From contig JAFAWC010000277.1 of assembly GCA_019242135.1 (NCBI GenBank), forward strand, positions 1 to 6,344: a DNA stretch of 6,344 bases, read 5' to 3'. The position numbers and the translations under genes are program-made. Below are positions 1-5,257 of the stretch, piece after piece (positions within the stretch are counted from its first letter, which is position 1; the number at the start of each line of letters is the position of its first letter). This stretch comes from Mycobacteriaceae bacterium (GTDB taxonomy: Bacteria; Actinomycetota; Actinomycetes; Mycobacteriales; Mycobacteriaceae). The notes under the pieces were generated by a model that saw only the letters and a list, made by a program, of their open reading frames with translations, searched no databases and was not told the origin of the DNA.

Positions 1-301
1 TCTTGAGGAGGTTGTCGAAGCCGTATTCCAAAGAGCCGTATGAATTGTCGCCAGCCATGTCGAACGCAATATCGAACGTGTGCGGTAGCAGACTGTGCAC
101 GGTGTAAACAGCGCCCGCGCCGATCGCCAGGACCACGACAACCACCATCCCGAGAATGAGGCCGACGGGTACCCGCGATTTCGGCGGAGGTGGGCCGCCG
201 TAGCCGTATTGTTGCGGCGGACCCAAACGGGGTGGTGCTTGTTGCCATCCCGGTGCGCCCAGCGGTTGAGGCCAGCCCGGCTGAGACTGCGGTCCATACA
301 T
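1..301 (-). CDS. Proline-rich single-pass membrane protein, 5' part only (hypothetical)
   Basis: An open frame starts at ATG 301-299 and runs off the left edge, giving 100 residues with no stop. The start is well supported: GGAGGG (complement of 308-313) lies six bases upstream. Residues 1-40 are rich in Pro, Gln, Gly and Tyr (it begins MYGPQSQPGW and ends this part with GGPPPPKSR). A hydrophobic helix follows at about residues 44-66 (VGLILGMVVVVVLAIGAGAV). The remainder looks soluble and probably continues outside the membrane. This layout, a Pro-rich cytoplasmic head, one anchor and an exported domain, is common among mycobacterial envelope proteins. I do not recognise the family, because the domain that would identify it lies outside the window. 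Reality of the gene is fairly sure; its function is unknown. Confidence 0.85.
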   Translation of the reverse strand, partial: MYGPQSQPGWPQPLGAPGWQQAPPRLGPPQQYGYGGPPPPKSRVPVGLILGMVVVVVLAIGAGAVYTVHSLLPHTFDIAFDMAGDNSYGSLEYGFDNLLK

Positions 302-401
302 CACAAGCCCTCCATGGAGTTAGGGGTTGAAGGCGGTGCTGCCGTCAGCGCCCCCTCGTCGTCGGGGAAGGTCACGCCGGCCCCGTAGCGCTTTGCCAAG
401 C

Positions 402-407
402 ATATTA
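402..407 (-). promoter_or_regulatory. Candidate -10 element for the leftward membrane-protein gene
   Basis: Read on the minus strand this is TAATAT, a good fit to the mycobacterial -10 pattern TANNNT. It lies about 95 bases upstream of the ATG at 301. No convincing -35 hexamer is seen 17-18 bases further upstream, which is usual for mycobacterial promoters. The call rests on this hexamer and its AT-rich setting only. Confidence 0.3.
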
Positions 408-530
408 GACGGTAAACCCGGAAGCAGACGGAGACCTAGGCGCCGAATTAGCCATACCTCGCAACCATTGCCGGTACGCAACTGATGAAAGTCATTAATA
501 AAGAGGGACAGCGCAGCTTCTCGCCTCGCA

Positions 531-557
531 GCGGCTTGAGCGAGCTGGGTCAGCCGC
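531..557. repeat. Imperfect inverted repeat upstream of hspX
   Basis: The left arm GCGGCTTGA (531-539) pairs with the right arm TCAGCCGC (550-557), eight pairs with one bulged T. The left arm includes CTTGAG, which resembles half of the HspR operator (HAIR, CTTGAGT-N7-ACTCAAG), but the second half-site is absent. It could be an operator or a hairpin in a long hspX leader. Confidence 0.3.
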
Positions 558-781
558 GTGGTGTTGGGCGTTGCGACAATCTGCGGCTACGGGTTCGCCG
601 GATGATTCAGCAAGCTGCCGCTGTCTTTGCTGAGCCGGTCACGTTGCATGCAGCCGGGGCGGCCATCGTTTGAACGAGCAGTGAATCTTTCGGCAACATC
701 GGCGGGCGTCGGCTGGCAGCGGCGCCGGCGCGGTGGTTGGATCGAAATCGTAAGAGATACAACAAGTTCAGGAGAATTTGC

Positions 782-1213
782 ATGTCAACTCTGCCCGTCC
801 AGCGTCAGCCCCGTACCTTGGTGCCCGACCTCGCCGAGCTCTTCGGCGGCGCTCCCCTGTTCGCGGGCTTGCGCCCACTTTTCGACCGCAACCTCATCCG
901 GCTCGAGGACACGACGACCGACGGTCGCTACGAGTTGCGCGCCGAGATTCCCGGCGTCGACCCGGCAACGGACATCGACATCACCGTGCACGACGGGCTG
1001 CTGACCATCAAGGCCGTGCGCACCCAGACGGTCGAATCCCACGGCCGCTCCGAATTCAGCTACGGAGCCCTCGCGCGGTCCGTTCCGCTGCCCGCCGGAG
1101 CCGACGTCGACGACATCAAGGCCACCTACGACAAGGGCATCCTCGCCATCTCGGTGCCGGTGCCCAACGGTGCGCCGGCCGCCAGGCGCATCGAGGTCGA
1201 AGCCGCCGAGTGA
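782..1213 (+). CDS. hspX: HspX/Acr-type alpha-crystallin small heat-shock protein (Hsp20)
   Basis: This 143-residue protein is an ATP-independent holdase chaperone that binds unfolding proteins in large oligomers in the cytoplasm. The sequence closely follows M. tuberculosis HspX (16-kDa antigen, 144 residues as I recall it): TLPVQR near the N-terminus, FAGLRP, RLED, GRYELRAEIPGVDP (48-61), GRSEFSYG (88-95) and DDIKATYDKGIL (110-121). The alpha-crystallin domain spans roughly residues 39-128. A C-terminal I-x-V motif (IEV, 137-139) would dock neighbouring dimers. I chose ATG 782 because AGGAG (770-774) sits seven bases ahead and the N-terminus then matches the family; an in-frame ATG at 737 would add 15 basic residues and lacks a ribosome site. 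In M. tuberculosis the gene is under DosR (hypoxia, NO), but no good DosR box is seen here. It is convergent with the amidase gene. It could be a paralogue rather than the true hspX orthologue. Confidence 0.95.
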   Translation: MSTLPVQRQPRTLVPDLAELFGGAPLFAGLRPLFDRNLIRLEDTTTDGRYELRAEIPGVDPATDIDITVHDGLLTIKAVRTQTVESHGRSEFSYGALARSVPLPAGADVDDIKATYDKGILAISVPVPNGAPAARRIEVEAAE

Positions 1214-1234
1214 CGTCGGCTAGCCGGCGCCGGC
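1214..1234. repeat. Palindromes at the hspX/amidase convergent junction
   Basis: CGTCGGCTAGCCGGCG (1214-1229) is a palindrome with one T/G mismatch, centred on the amidase stop codon. The perfect palindrome GCCGGCGCCGGC (1223-1234) overlaps it. Neither is followed by a T-run. They might help end transcription from both sides, or they may simply reflect GC-rich sequence. Confidence 0.3.
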
Positions 1235-2020
1235 CTTGGCGTTGAGGTAGGCGGTTATCCCCTGCACGACCGCCGCGGCGTACTTCGCCCGGCCGTCCGC
1301 GCTTTCCATCTGCGCCGCCTCGTCCGGGTTCTTCATATTCCCGAGCTCGACGAGTACCGCGGGGTACTGGGCCAGGTTCAGTCCGGCGAGGTCTGACCGG
1401 CCGTAGAGGCCGTCCGAGCCGATGTAGGTAGAGGGCTCGAAGCCCGCGGCGACAAGGCTGTCGCGCATCGTGTGCGCCAACTGGAGCGCGGGGCCGGATT
1501 GGGCATCGTTGAGCGCCGGGCTGGAGTAGTTCACGTGGAATCCGCGGCCGGACACCGGTCCGCCGTCGGCGTGGATGCTCACGATCGCGTCCGGTCGCAT
1601 GCTGTTGCCCAGCGCCGCGCGCTGGTCGACGCACGGTCCGACCGAGTTGTCGTTGTCGCGCGACAACTGGGTGTGAACCCCCAGCTGGTTGAGTGCGCCC
1701 TGGATCTTGGATACGACGTCCCAGTTGAACGCGTGCTCGGTATAGCCATCGGCCGTGGCGGTGCCGGTCGTGTTGCACTCTTTGGTGCCGCCCCGGCCGT
1801 TCGTGACCTGCCGGGTGATCGATGAGTCGAACACGCCGTTGTGGCCCGGGTCGAGGAAGACGCCCATTCCCGAGATCGTGGCGGCGGTGGTGCGCGGGGC
1901 GGCGATCGTTGCCGCCAACGCGCCGGCGCTGAGGATCACCGGCGCCGCGCCGGCGTATTTCAGGACGTCACGCCTTGAAACGGATCGCGGTCTGGCACAT
2001 GGCGGAGGCTGGTCCTGCAC
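1220..2020 (-). CDS. N-acetylmuramoyl-L-alanine amidase, Amidase_3, Ami1/Rv3717-like, Tat-exported
   Basis: This 266-residue zinc amidase should cleave the bond between MurNAc and L-Ala of the peptide stem in peptidoglycan, acting outside the cytoplasmic membrane. Catalytic residues are visible: zinc ligands His60 (DPGHNG), Glu95 (GYTEHAF) and His150 (SIHADGG), and catalytic Glu225 (VELGNMKN). Each lies 25 residues after its counterpart in Rv3717 as I recall that sequence. Cys82 and Cys130 probably form the conserved disulphide. The long stretch GLYGRSDLAGLNLAQYP (204-220) is typical of Ami1. The N-terminus has a twin-arginine motif SRRDVLK (15-21) followed by a hydrophobic stretch (about 22-41), indicating Tat export. 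The start is GTG at 2020: an in-frame stop lies nine codons upstream and no other ATG/GTG precedes the RR motif. There is no ribosome site, but a -10 element is correctly placed for a leaderless mRNA. The setting differs from the Rv3717 locus as I remember it, so this may be a second Ami1-like enzyme. Confidence 0.93.
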   Translation of the reverse strand: MQDQPPPCARPRSVSRRDVLKYAGAAPVILSAGALAATIAAPRTTAATISGMGVFLDPGHNGVFDSSITRQVTNGRGGTKECNTTGTATADGYTEHAFNWDVVSKIQGALNQLGVHTQLSRDNDNSVGPCVDQRAALGNSMRPDAIVSIHADGGPVSGRGFHVNYSSPALNDAQSGPALQLAHTMRDSLVAAGFEPSTYIGSDGLYGRSDLAGLNLAQYPAVLVELGNMKNPDEAAQMESADGRAKYAAAVVQGITAYLNAKAGAG

Positions 2021-2026
2021 CGCGAG

Positions 2027-2032
2027 ATGGTA
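2027..2032 (-). promoter_or_regulatory. -10 element for a leaderless amidase mRNA
   Basis: On the minus strand this reads TACCAT (TANNNT). Exactly six bases (CTCGCG) separate it from the GTG start at 2020, so transcription would begin at the first base of the start codon. This is the geometry of leaderless mycobacterial genes and agrees with the missing ribosome site. No -35 match is seen. Confidence 0.5.
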
Positions 2033-2124
2033 ACAAACGGGCGCTCATGCGCCGCCGTGCATGGGTTTGCACCGAAACTGACGCTGGCGAGGGGGTCACT
2101 CGCACTTTCCCGCGTGGAATACCG

Positions 2125-2164
2125 TTTCGCGGCCGACGTGGGGGTCGTTCGATTCGCGGACAAC
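2125..2164. repeat. Short direct repeat in the amidase/Pro-rich gene divergent region
   Basis: TTTCGCGGCCGAC (2125-2137) recurs as ATTCGCGGACAAC (2152-2164), 10 of 13 bases identical and spaced 27 bases start to start. It lies between two divergent genes, where paired operator half-sites would be expected, but chance is a real alternative in such sequence. Confidence 0.2.
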
Positions 2165-2259
2165 GGCAAACGGCCCTACGATCCGCGGGTAGCGATAGGT
2201 GAAGCACCAGGTGGCGCGCAGGCGAACCAGCTGGCGACTCGGAAGGCTGGATCGACGCG

Positions 2260-2742
2260 ATGACCTACGAGAGCCCCAACCCGGCGCCCCAGAAATGGGT
2301 CAACACCGACGCCGGCCGGGCGATCATCCTCGCGAGCGTCGTCGGCGCGTTCGTGATCATCGTGGCCGCGGTGGTGCTGATCGGCGGGGCCAACCAACCC
2401 CAGCAGAGCCCGCAACCAGCGAGTTCGCCGACGGCGACGCCGGCTGCGACGCCGGCTGCGACCCCGCCGCCGCCTCCCCCGGCTCCGCCAAGCCCGCCGC
2501 CGGCGCCCGCCACGCCGCCTCCGCCGCCGACGCAGACCATCCCGGCCGCTACCCCGACCTACACCCCCACGTACACGCCGACCTATACGCCCAGCTCAGC
2601 GGTGCCGGCGCCGGCACCGGCGAGCTCGGCCGCGCCGAGCGCGAGCGAATCCGCGTCCACCAGCGCCGCCACCACCACGCCGGCGCCCTCGCGCGACATC
2701 ACCCGCGGCCCGATCGTGATGTCGCCGCCGCGGAACCAGTGA
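2260..2742 (+). CDS. Signal-anchored Pro/Thr/Ala-rich envelope protein (hypothetical)
   Basis: A 160-residue protein with a short N-terminal tail containing Lys12 and Arg20, one transmembrane helix at about 21-43 (AIILASVVGAFVIIVAAVVL) and a long low-complexity remainder. The charges before the helix predict that the C-terminal 115 residues are outside the membrane. That part has ATPA repeats (58-68), runs of proline (69-90), three exact TYTP repeats (100-111), and an Ala/Ser/Thr-rich stretch before a distinct end (RDITRGPIVMSPP). I do not recognise a named family. Such Pro/Thr-rich exported regions are typical substrates of mycobacterial protein O-mannosylation and may act as wall-spanning linkers; that is inference. 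The ribosome site is weak: GGAAGG at 2241-2246 is 13 bases ahead of the ATG, so the start is only moderately secure. Its stop is one base from the stop of the opposing cutinase gene. Confidence 0.85.
   Translation: MTYESPNPAPQKWVNTDAGRAIILASVVGAFVIIVAAVVLIGGANQPQQSPQPASSPTATPAATPAATPPPPPPAPPSPPPAPATPPPPPTQTIPAATPTYTPTYTPTYTPSSAVPAPAPASSAAPSASESASTSAATTTPAPSRDITRGPIVMSPPRNQ
2434..2457 (+). repeat. Perfect 12-base tandem duplication coding Ala-Thr-Pro-Ala
   Basis: The unit GCGACGCCGGCT occurs twice with no mismatch within the Pro-rich gene and is followed by the start of a third (GCGACC). The identity suggests a recent slippage event in the low-complexity region. Confidence 0.7.
2557..2592 (+). 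repeat. Threefold TYTP-coding tandem repeat
   Basis: Three 12-base units each encode Thr-Tyr-Thr-Pro. The units differ at several third codon positions (ACC/ACG/ACC, TAC/TAC/TAT, ACC/ACG/ACG, CCC/CCG/CCC), so the protein repeat is kept while the DNA has diverged. Confidence 0.8.
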
Positions 2743-2757
2743 GCTAGGTCGTCGGCG
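2723..2757. repeat. Imperfect hairpin across the Pro-rich/cutinase junction
   Basis: CGCCGCCG (2723-2730) can pair with CGTCGGCG (2750-2757) with one mismatch, and ACC (2735-2737) with GGT (2747-2749) inside the loop. Both stop codons lie in the loop. There is no T-run, so a role in termination is only possible. Confidence 0.25.
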
Positions 2758-3445
2758 GGCTCGACGTGAGGCGGCTGGCGGCGAAAACGGCGGCCTGGGC
2801 CGCCATACCGTTCTCCGCATAGAGCGTGTGCGCGCCGTTGTCGCTGCCGCTGGGCGAGCAGATCGGATCTTCGGGGATGCACAGATCGATGGTCTTGGCC
2901 GAATAGAGGTGACCGACCGTGATCGGGGGGGCGGAGGTGTTGATCGTCTGCAAGAACCCGCTCGAGGGTTTCCCGAACAGCGCCACCGCCGCGACGTGAT
3001 CGGCCACGCTGGCCGGCATCGGCCCGGTGATGCCTGCCGGCGGGGTGAAGCCGGCGGGTATCGCGTCCGCGGTGATGTAGCCGATCACCGCCGCGCCTTG
3101 GGAGTATCCGCCGAGCACCATCTTGGTGTTCGGGCAGGTGGTGGCCATGTCGCGGACCTTGTTGCTGGCGTCGATCACGCCGTCGGCCGCGGTGGCGAAG
3201 TCGAGCGAGGCGGGGTAATCGACCGGGTACACGTCGACTGATTTCCCGACGGTTTGCAGCCGCAGCGCGTCGATGAACGCCTCTCCGATGAAACCGACGC
3301 CCGGCTGCTCGAAGGTGCCGCGCGCGAAGATCACCTCGACGTCAGGGCAGGGAGCAGCGGAAACGGCCGGGGCGTGGACCGACGGGCCCAGTAACACCGA
3401 CGTGGTTACCACCGCGGCCGCAACTAACCGACTGAGGACGCGCAT
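2744..3445 (-). CDS. Secreted cutinase / cutinase-like protein (Culp family)
   Basis: A 233-residue secreted serine esterase or lipase of the cutinase family, expected to hydrolyse esters or lipids at the cell surface or outside. The catalytic triad is visible: Ser115 in GGYSQG (112-117), Asp193 in PEDPIC and His206 in AHTLY. Four cysteines (33, 104, 189, 196) fit the two conserved disulphides. Other family marks are CPDVEVIFARGTFE (33-46), VYPVDYPAS and VAAVALFGKPSSGF. A signal peptide covers about residues 1-30 (positive start, hydrophobic core, VSA before APCPD). I chose ATG 3445 because AAAGGTGG (complement of 3455-3462) lies nine bases ahead; a TTG at 3469 would add eight odd residues (MCERWWVG) and bury the signal. 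It resembles Cfp21 (Rv1984c) and other Culps as I recall them, too broadly for a specific symbol. Triad and cysteines are complete, so it should be active. The stop is one base from that of the opposing Pro-rich gene. Confidence 0.94.
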   Translation of the reverse strand: MRVLSRLVAAAVVTTSVLLGPSVHAPAVSAAPCPDVEVIFARGTFEQPGVGFIGEAFIDALRLQTVGKSVDVYPVDYPASLDFATAADGVIDASNKVRDMATTCPNTKMVLGGYSQGAAVIGYITADAIPAGFTPPAGITGPMPASVADHVAAVALFGKPSSGFLQTINTSAPPITVGHLYSAKTIDLCIPEDPICSPSGSDNGAHTLYAENGMAAQAAVFAASRLTSSPPTT

Positions 3446-4006
3446 CCCGACCCACCACCTTTCGCACAAAAAACGGCGACTACCCAGAGGCCCATTTCAT
3501 CAAACTCAGAAGCCGTTCCTGCGCCAAATCGTGCACGGAGGGGATGTCGGGCGCCGACGCGATGGCCTCGAGGCCTGTTGCGGACGAAGGGTGTCACCGT
3601 GGCCTTCCTGCGGGCGGCGAGACGAGCGACGCGACCCTGCACGTGGTGGGAAGCGGCAGCAGCAACGGATGACGAGTTTGGCGGAGGCAATTTTACGCGT
3701 GATCGGATAACCCTGTCCGACAACGACGTTAGGTCTACCGCGGGTAACGGAGACCTGCAGCGCTTGGTGGCCCACGTGGATGAATACCAGCGGGACACCG
3801 ACTTTCACCTCAACCGCGATTTGGGGGCGTTGCCGCACATCATCAACGGCGTTTCCACTGCCCGACGGCTGCGGCGCGGCCAAGAGTCACGAAGCCCGGT
3901 GCCGATCATGCTGGCCGGAAATTGGCTTTCGGCCAGCTCAACGTTCACAGAAAACTCCTGGCTAGCGTCGAGCCGTCTCCCAGTGCAGCGAGGGCATCTT
4001 GGAGAC
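3446..4006. other. Long intergenic region without a confident gene
   Basis: These 561 bases should hold the leftward cutinase promoter and the start signals of the gene at 4007, but no strong -35/-10 pair is seen for either. Short open frames exist on both strands without ribosome sites. The plus-strand frame of the 4007 gene stays open back to about 3578. Its middle part (about 3750-3855) has GC-rich third positions and an amino acid mix like real protein (for example LQRLVAHVDEYQRD), while its flanks do not. A compact repeat, GGTCT...AGACC with an inner TACC/GGTA, lies at 3732-3755, and a strong hairpin lies at 3910-3937. The stretch may hold a decayed gene or a small RNA. Confidence 0.5.
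3910..3937. other. Strong hairpin in the region upstream of the 4007 gene
   Basis: GCTGGCCGGAA (3910-3920) and TTTCGGCCAGC (3927-3937) form an 11-pair stem with one G-U wobble (perfect over the outer eight pairs) around the six-base loop ATTGGC. Neither strand has a good T-run after the stem, so it is not a standard intrinsic terminator. It could end an upstream transcript in the U-tract-less way proposed for mycobacteria, or be part of a leader or small RNA. Confidence 0.45.
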
Positions 4007-4363
4007 ATGACTGAAACACCTGAACCACGGACAGAACCGACCACAGTGGCGACGGCGACGTCGCGATGGGACGAACGCCGAAGACCGCTCCGGCTCTTCA
4101 AGCTCGCGGCCTTCGTCGTAATCGCCGCCGGCATCGTCTTCATCTTTGCGGTCGTGTTCTGGACCGGCATGATGATCGGCGCGCACGGCGGCGGCCACCA
4201 CCATGGCCACCACCAATCACAAGGCAGAACCACCCACTCGCAGTTCCAACGCCACCAGTGGCAGCAGTCGCCTGGTTCCAATCAACCAGGAGTCACGGCA
4301 CCCGGCGGCACACCGTCGCCGTCCACCACGGTCGCTCCGACCACCACCCCCGCTCGACCGTAG
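4007..4363 (+). CDS. Small membrane protein with His-rich extracytoplasmic segment (hypothetical)
   Basis: A 118-residue protein with three visible parts. Residues 1-31 are hydrophilic, Thr/Glu-rich and end in a basic patch (WDERRRPLRLFK). A transmembrane helix spans about 33-57. The outer tail starts with a histidine cluster (HGGGHHHGHH, 60-69, six His in ten residues), has further His at 77 and 83, and ends in a Gln/Ser then Pro/Thr-rich stretch. The basic patch before the helix predicts an outward-facing tail. The His cluster could bind zinc, nickel or copper; no enzyme motif is seen and I do not know the family's role. ATG 4007 is the preferred start, since the protein then begins with a normal hydrophilic tail. 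However, GGAG at 4001-4004 is only two bases away and GAGGG at 3989-3993 is 13 away, so the start signal is poor. An in-frame GTG lies nine codons upstream. A terminator follows 14 bases after the stop. Confidence 0.8.
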   Translation: MTETPEPRTEPTTVATATSRWDERRRPLRLFKLAAFVVIAAGIVFIFAVVFWTGMMIGAHGGGHHHGHHQSQGRTTHSQFQRHQWQQSPGSNQPGVTAPGGTPSPSTTVAPTTTPARP

Positions 4364-4377
4364 CGGGTAACCCAGGA

Positions 4378-4418
4378 GTTCCCCGGGGCCGCGCATGCGC
4401 CCCGGGGAGCTTGCTTTT
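4378..4418 (+). terminator. Rho-independent terminator after the His-rich protein gene
   Basis: TCCCCGGGGC (4380-4389) and GCCCCGGGGA (4399-4408) form a perfect 10-pair stem, extended by a G-U and a G-C pair to 4378/4410, around a nine-base loop. The T-rich tail TTGCTTTT (4411-4418) follows at once on the plus strand. It begins 14 bases after the stop at 4363 and separates this gene from the DUF2127 gene, which therefore should have its own promoter. Confidence 0.8.
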
Positions 4419-4492
4419 GTCGTTCCCTTGCCGCGCACGCCTGGCGCACTGAATGATCAGCTCGTCGGAACGGCAAAGGAGCAGATTCAGAC

Positions 4493-5257
4493 ATGGCCAA
4501 AGACCGCGGTCTCAACCGTTGGGAACTCCTCACCTGCGCGCGCAGCGGGCACATCACCTACGCGCCCGACGACGATGCGCTTGCCGAGCGACTCAGTGGC
4601 ACCACCGGGCTCGGTGAAGTGTGGCGCTGCCTGAGGTGCGGGGAATTCACCCTCGGCACGCCAAAAGCACGCGGGCGCGCCGAAGACGCACCGATGGTGT
4701 TGCGCGGCAAAGCGTTACGTCAGGCGATCATCGTGCGTGCGCTGGCCGTGGAGCGGTGGTTCCGGGCGCTGCTGATCGGACTCGCGGCATACGGAGTGTG
4801 GAAGTTTCGCGGCGCGCAGGCATCCCTGCAAGCCGCGGTCGAGCGGGACGTTCCGGCGTTGCGCGCCAGCGGAATCAAGGTCGACCAGATGGCCGCGATG
4901 CATGAACTGGAAAAGGCGCTGGCCACCAAACCGTCGACGCTGTCGTTGATCTTCTTCATCCTGGTGGGCTACGCGACGCTGGAGCTGGTGGAAGGCATCG
5001 GACTCTGGCTGCTCAAGCGCTGGGGCGAATACTTCGCCGTGGTGGCGACCTCAATCTTTCTGCCGCTGGAGGTGCATGAACTCGCCAAGGGCATCACGGT
5101 GACACGAGCGGTGGCGTTCGCCATCAACGTGGCGGCGGTGATCTATCTGCTGTTCGCCAAGCGACTGTTTGGATTGCGCGGCGGGCGCAAGGCCTACGAC
5201 GAGGAACGGCGTGGTGAACAGCTCCTCGAGGTGGAGCGCGCGGCCTCCAGCAGCTGA
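4493..5257 (+). CDS. DUF2127 integral membrane protein with possible N-terminal zinc site
   Basis: A 254-residue membrane protein of unknown function. The C-terminal two thirds match DUF2127 (PF09900) as I know it: membrane segments at about 87-104, 149-174, 179-198 and 203-225, with typical motifs ELVEGIGLWLLKRWGEYF (164-181) and PLEVHEL (191-197). The loop between the first two segments (105-148) is charged and likely helical. The first 80 residues are soluble and include Cys15, His20, and Cys46/Cys49 (CLRC), spaced like a zinc ribbon or knuckle. A basic, acidic-mixed tail (RGGRKAYDEERRGEQLLEVERA) ends the protein. Start ATG 4493 has AAAGGAG (4475-4481) 11 bases upstream, a little far but clear. 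No catalytic motif is apparent. It is downstream of an intrinsic terminator and convergent with the hydrolase gene, ten bases between stops. Confidence 0.9.
   Translation: MAKDRGLNRWELLTCARSGHITYAPDDDALAERLSGTTGLGEVWRCLRCGEFTLGTPKARGRAEDAPMVLRGKALRQAIIVRALAVERWFRALLIGLAAYGVWKFRGAQASLQAAVERDVPALRASGIKVDQMAAMHELEKALATKPSTLSLIFFILVGYATLELVEGIGLWLLKRWGEYFAVVATSIFLPLEVHELAKGITVTRAVAFAINVAAVIYLLFAKRLFGLRGGRKAYDEERRGEQLLEVERAASSS

Larger units (their letters stand above)
302..781. other. Intergenic region between the leftward membrane gene and hspX
   Basis: These 480 bases carry no gene I can support; the short open frames inside lack a ribosome site and have arginine-rich, low-complexity translations. 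They must hold the start signals of two divergent genes. Visible items are the leftward TAATAT at 402-407, a degenerate DosR-like palindrome at 428-447, an AT-rich patch at about 482-504 that could be a rightward promoter, and an inverted repeat at 531-557. No clear -35/-10 pair can be placed immediately ahead of hspX, so its leader may be long. Confidence 0.6.

Noticed and set aside
501..520. GGGAC as a DosR half-site
   Set aside because: The second half of the palindrome is missing, with few further matches to the consensus.
485..673. 62-codon plus-strand open frame upstream of hspX
   Set aside because: No ribosome site, arginine-rich translation without hydrophobic core or known motif, and it overlaps likely regulatory sequence.
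737..781. Earlier ATG for the Hsp20 gene
   Set aside because: Adds 15 basic residues not seen in HspX proteins, while ATG 782 has AGGAG at proper spacing and gives the family N-terminus.
1116..1778. 220-codon minus-strand open frame over the amidase gene
   Set aside because: Arg/Gly/Pro-rich shadow in another frame of the amidase, which has complete catalytic motifs.
2265..2540. Glycine-rich minus-strand frame resembling a PE_PGRS-like protein
   Set aside because: It is the complement of the proline codons in the plus-strand gene; there is no PE domain or start signal.
2434..2592. Possible CRISPR or satellite array
   Set aside because: Only in-frame 12-base coding repeats inside one gene; no spacers or direct-repeat structure.
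3446..3469. TTG start eight codons upstream for the cutinase
   Set aside because: It would put MCERWWVG ahead of the signal peptide and ignore the good ribosome site before ATG 3445.
3506..3883. 125-codon minus-strand open frame upstream of the cutinase gene
   Set aside because: No ribosome site seen, second half is Arg/Ser/Pro-rich noise, no recognisable domain. The first half is less odd, so I left the region as unresolved.
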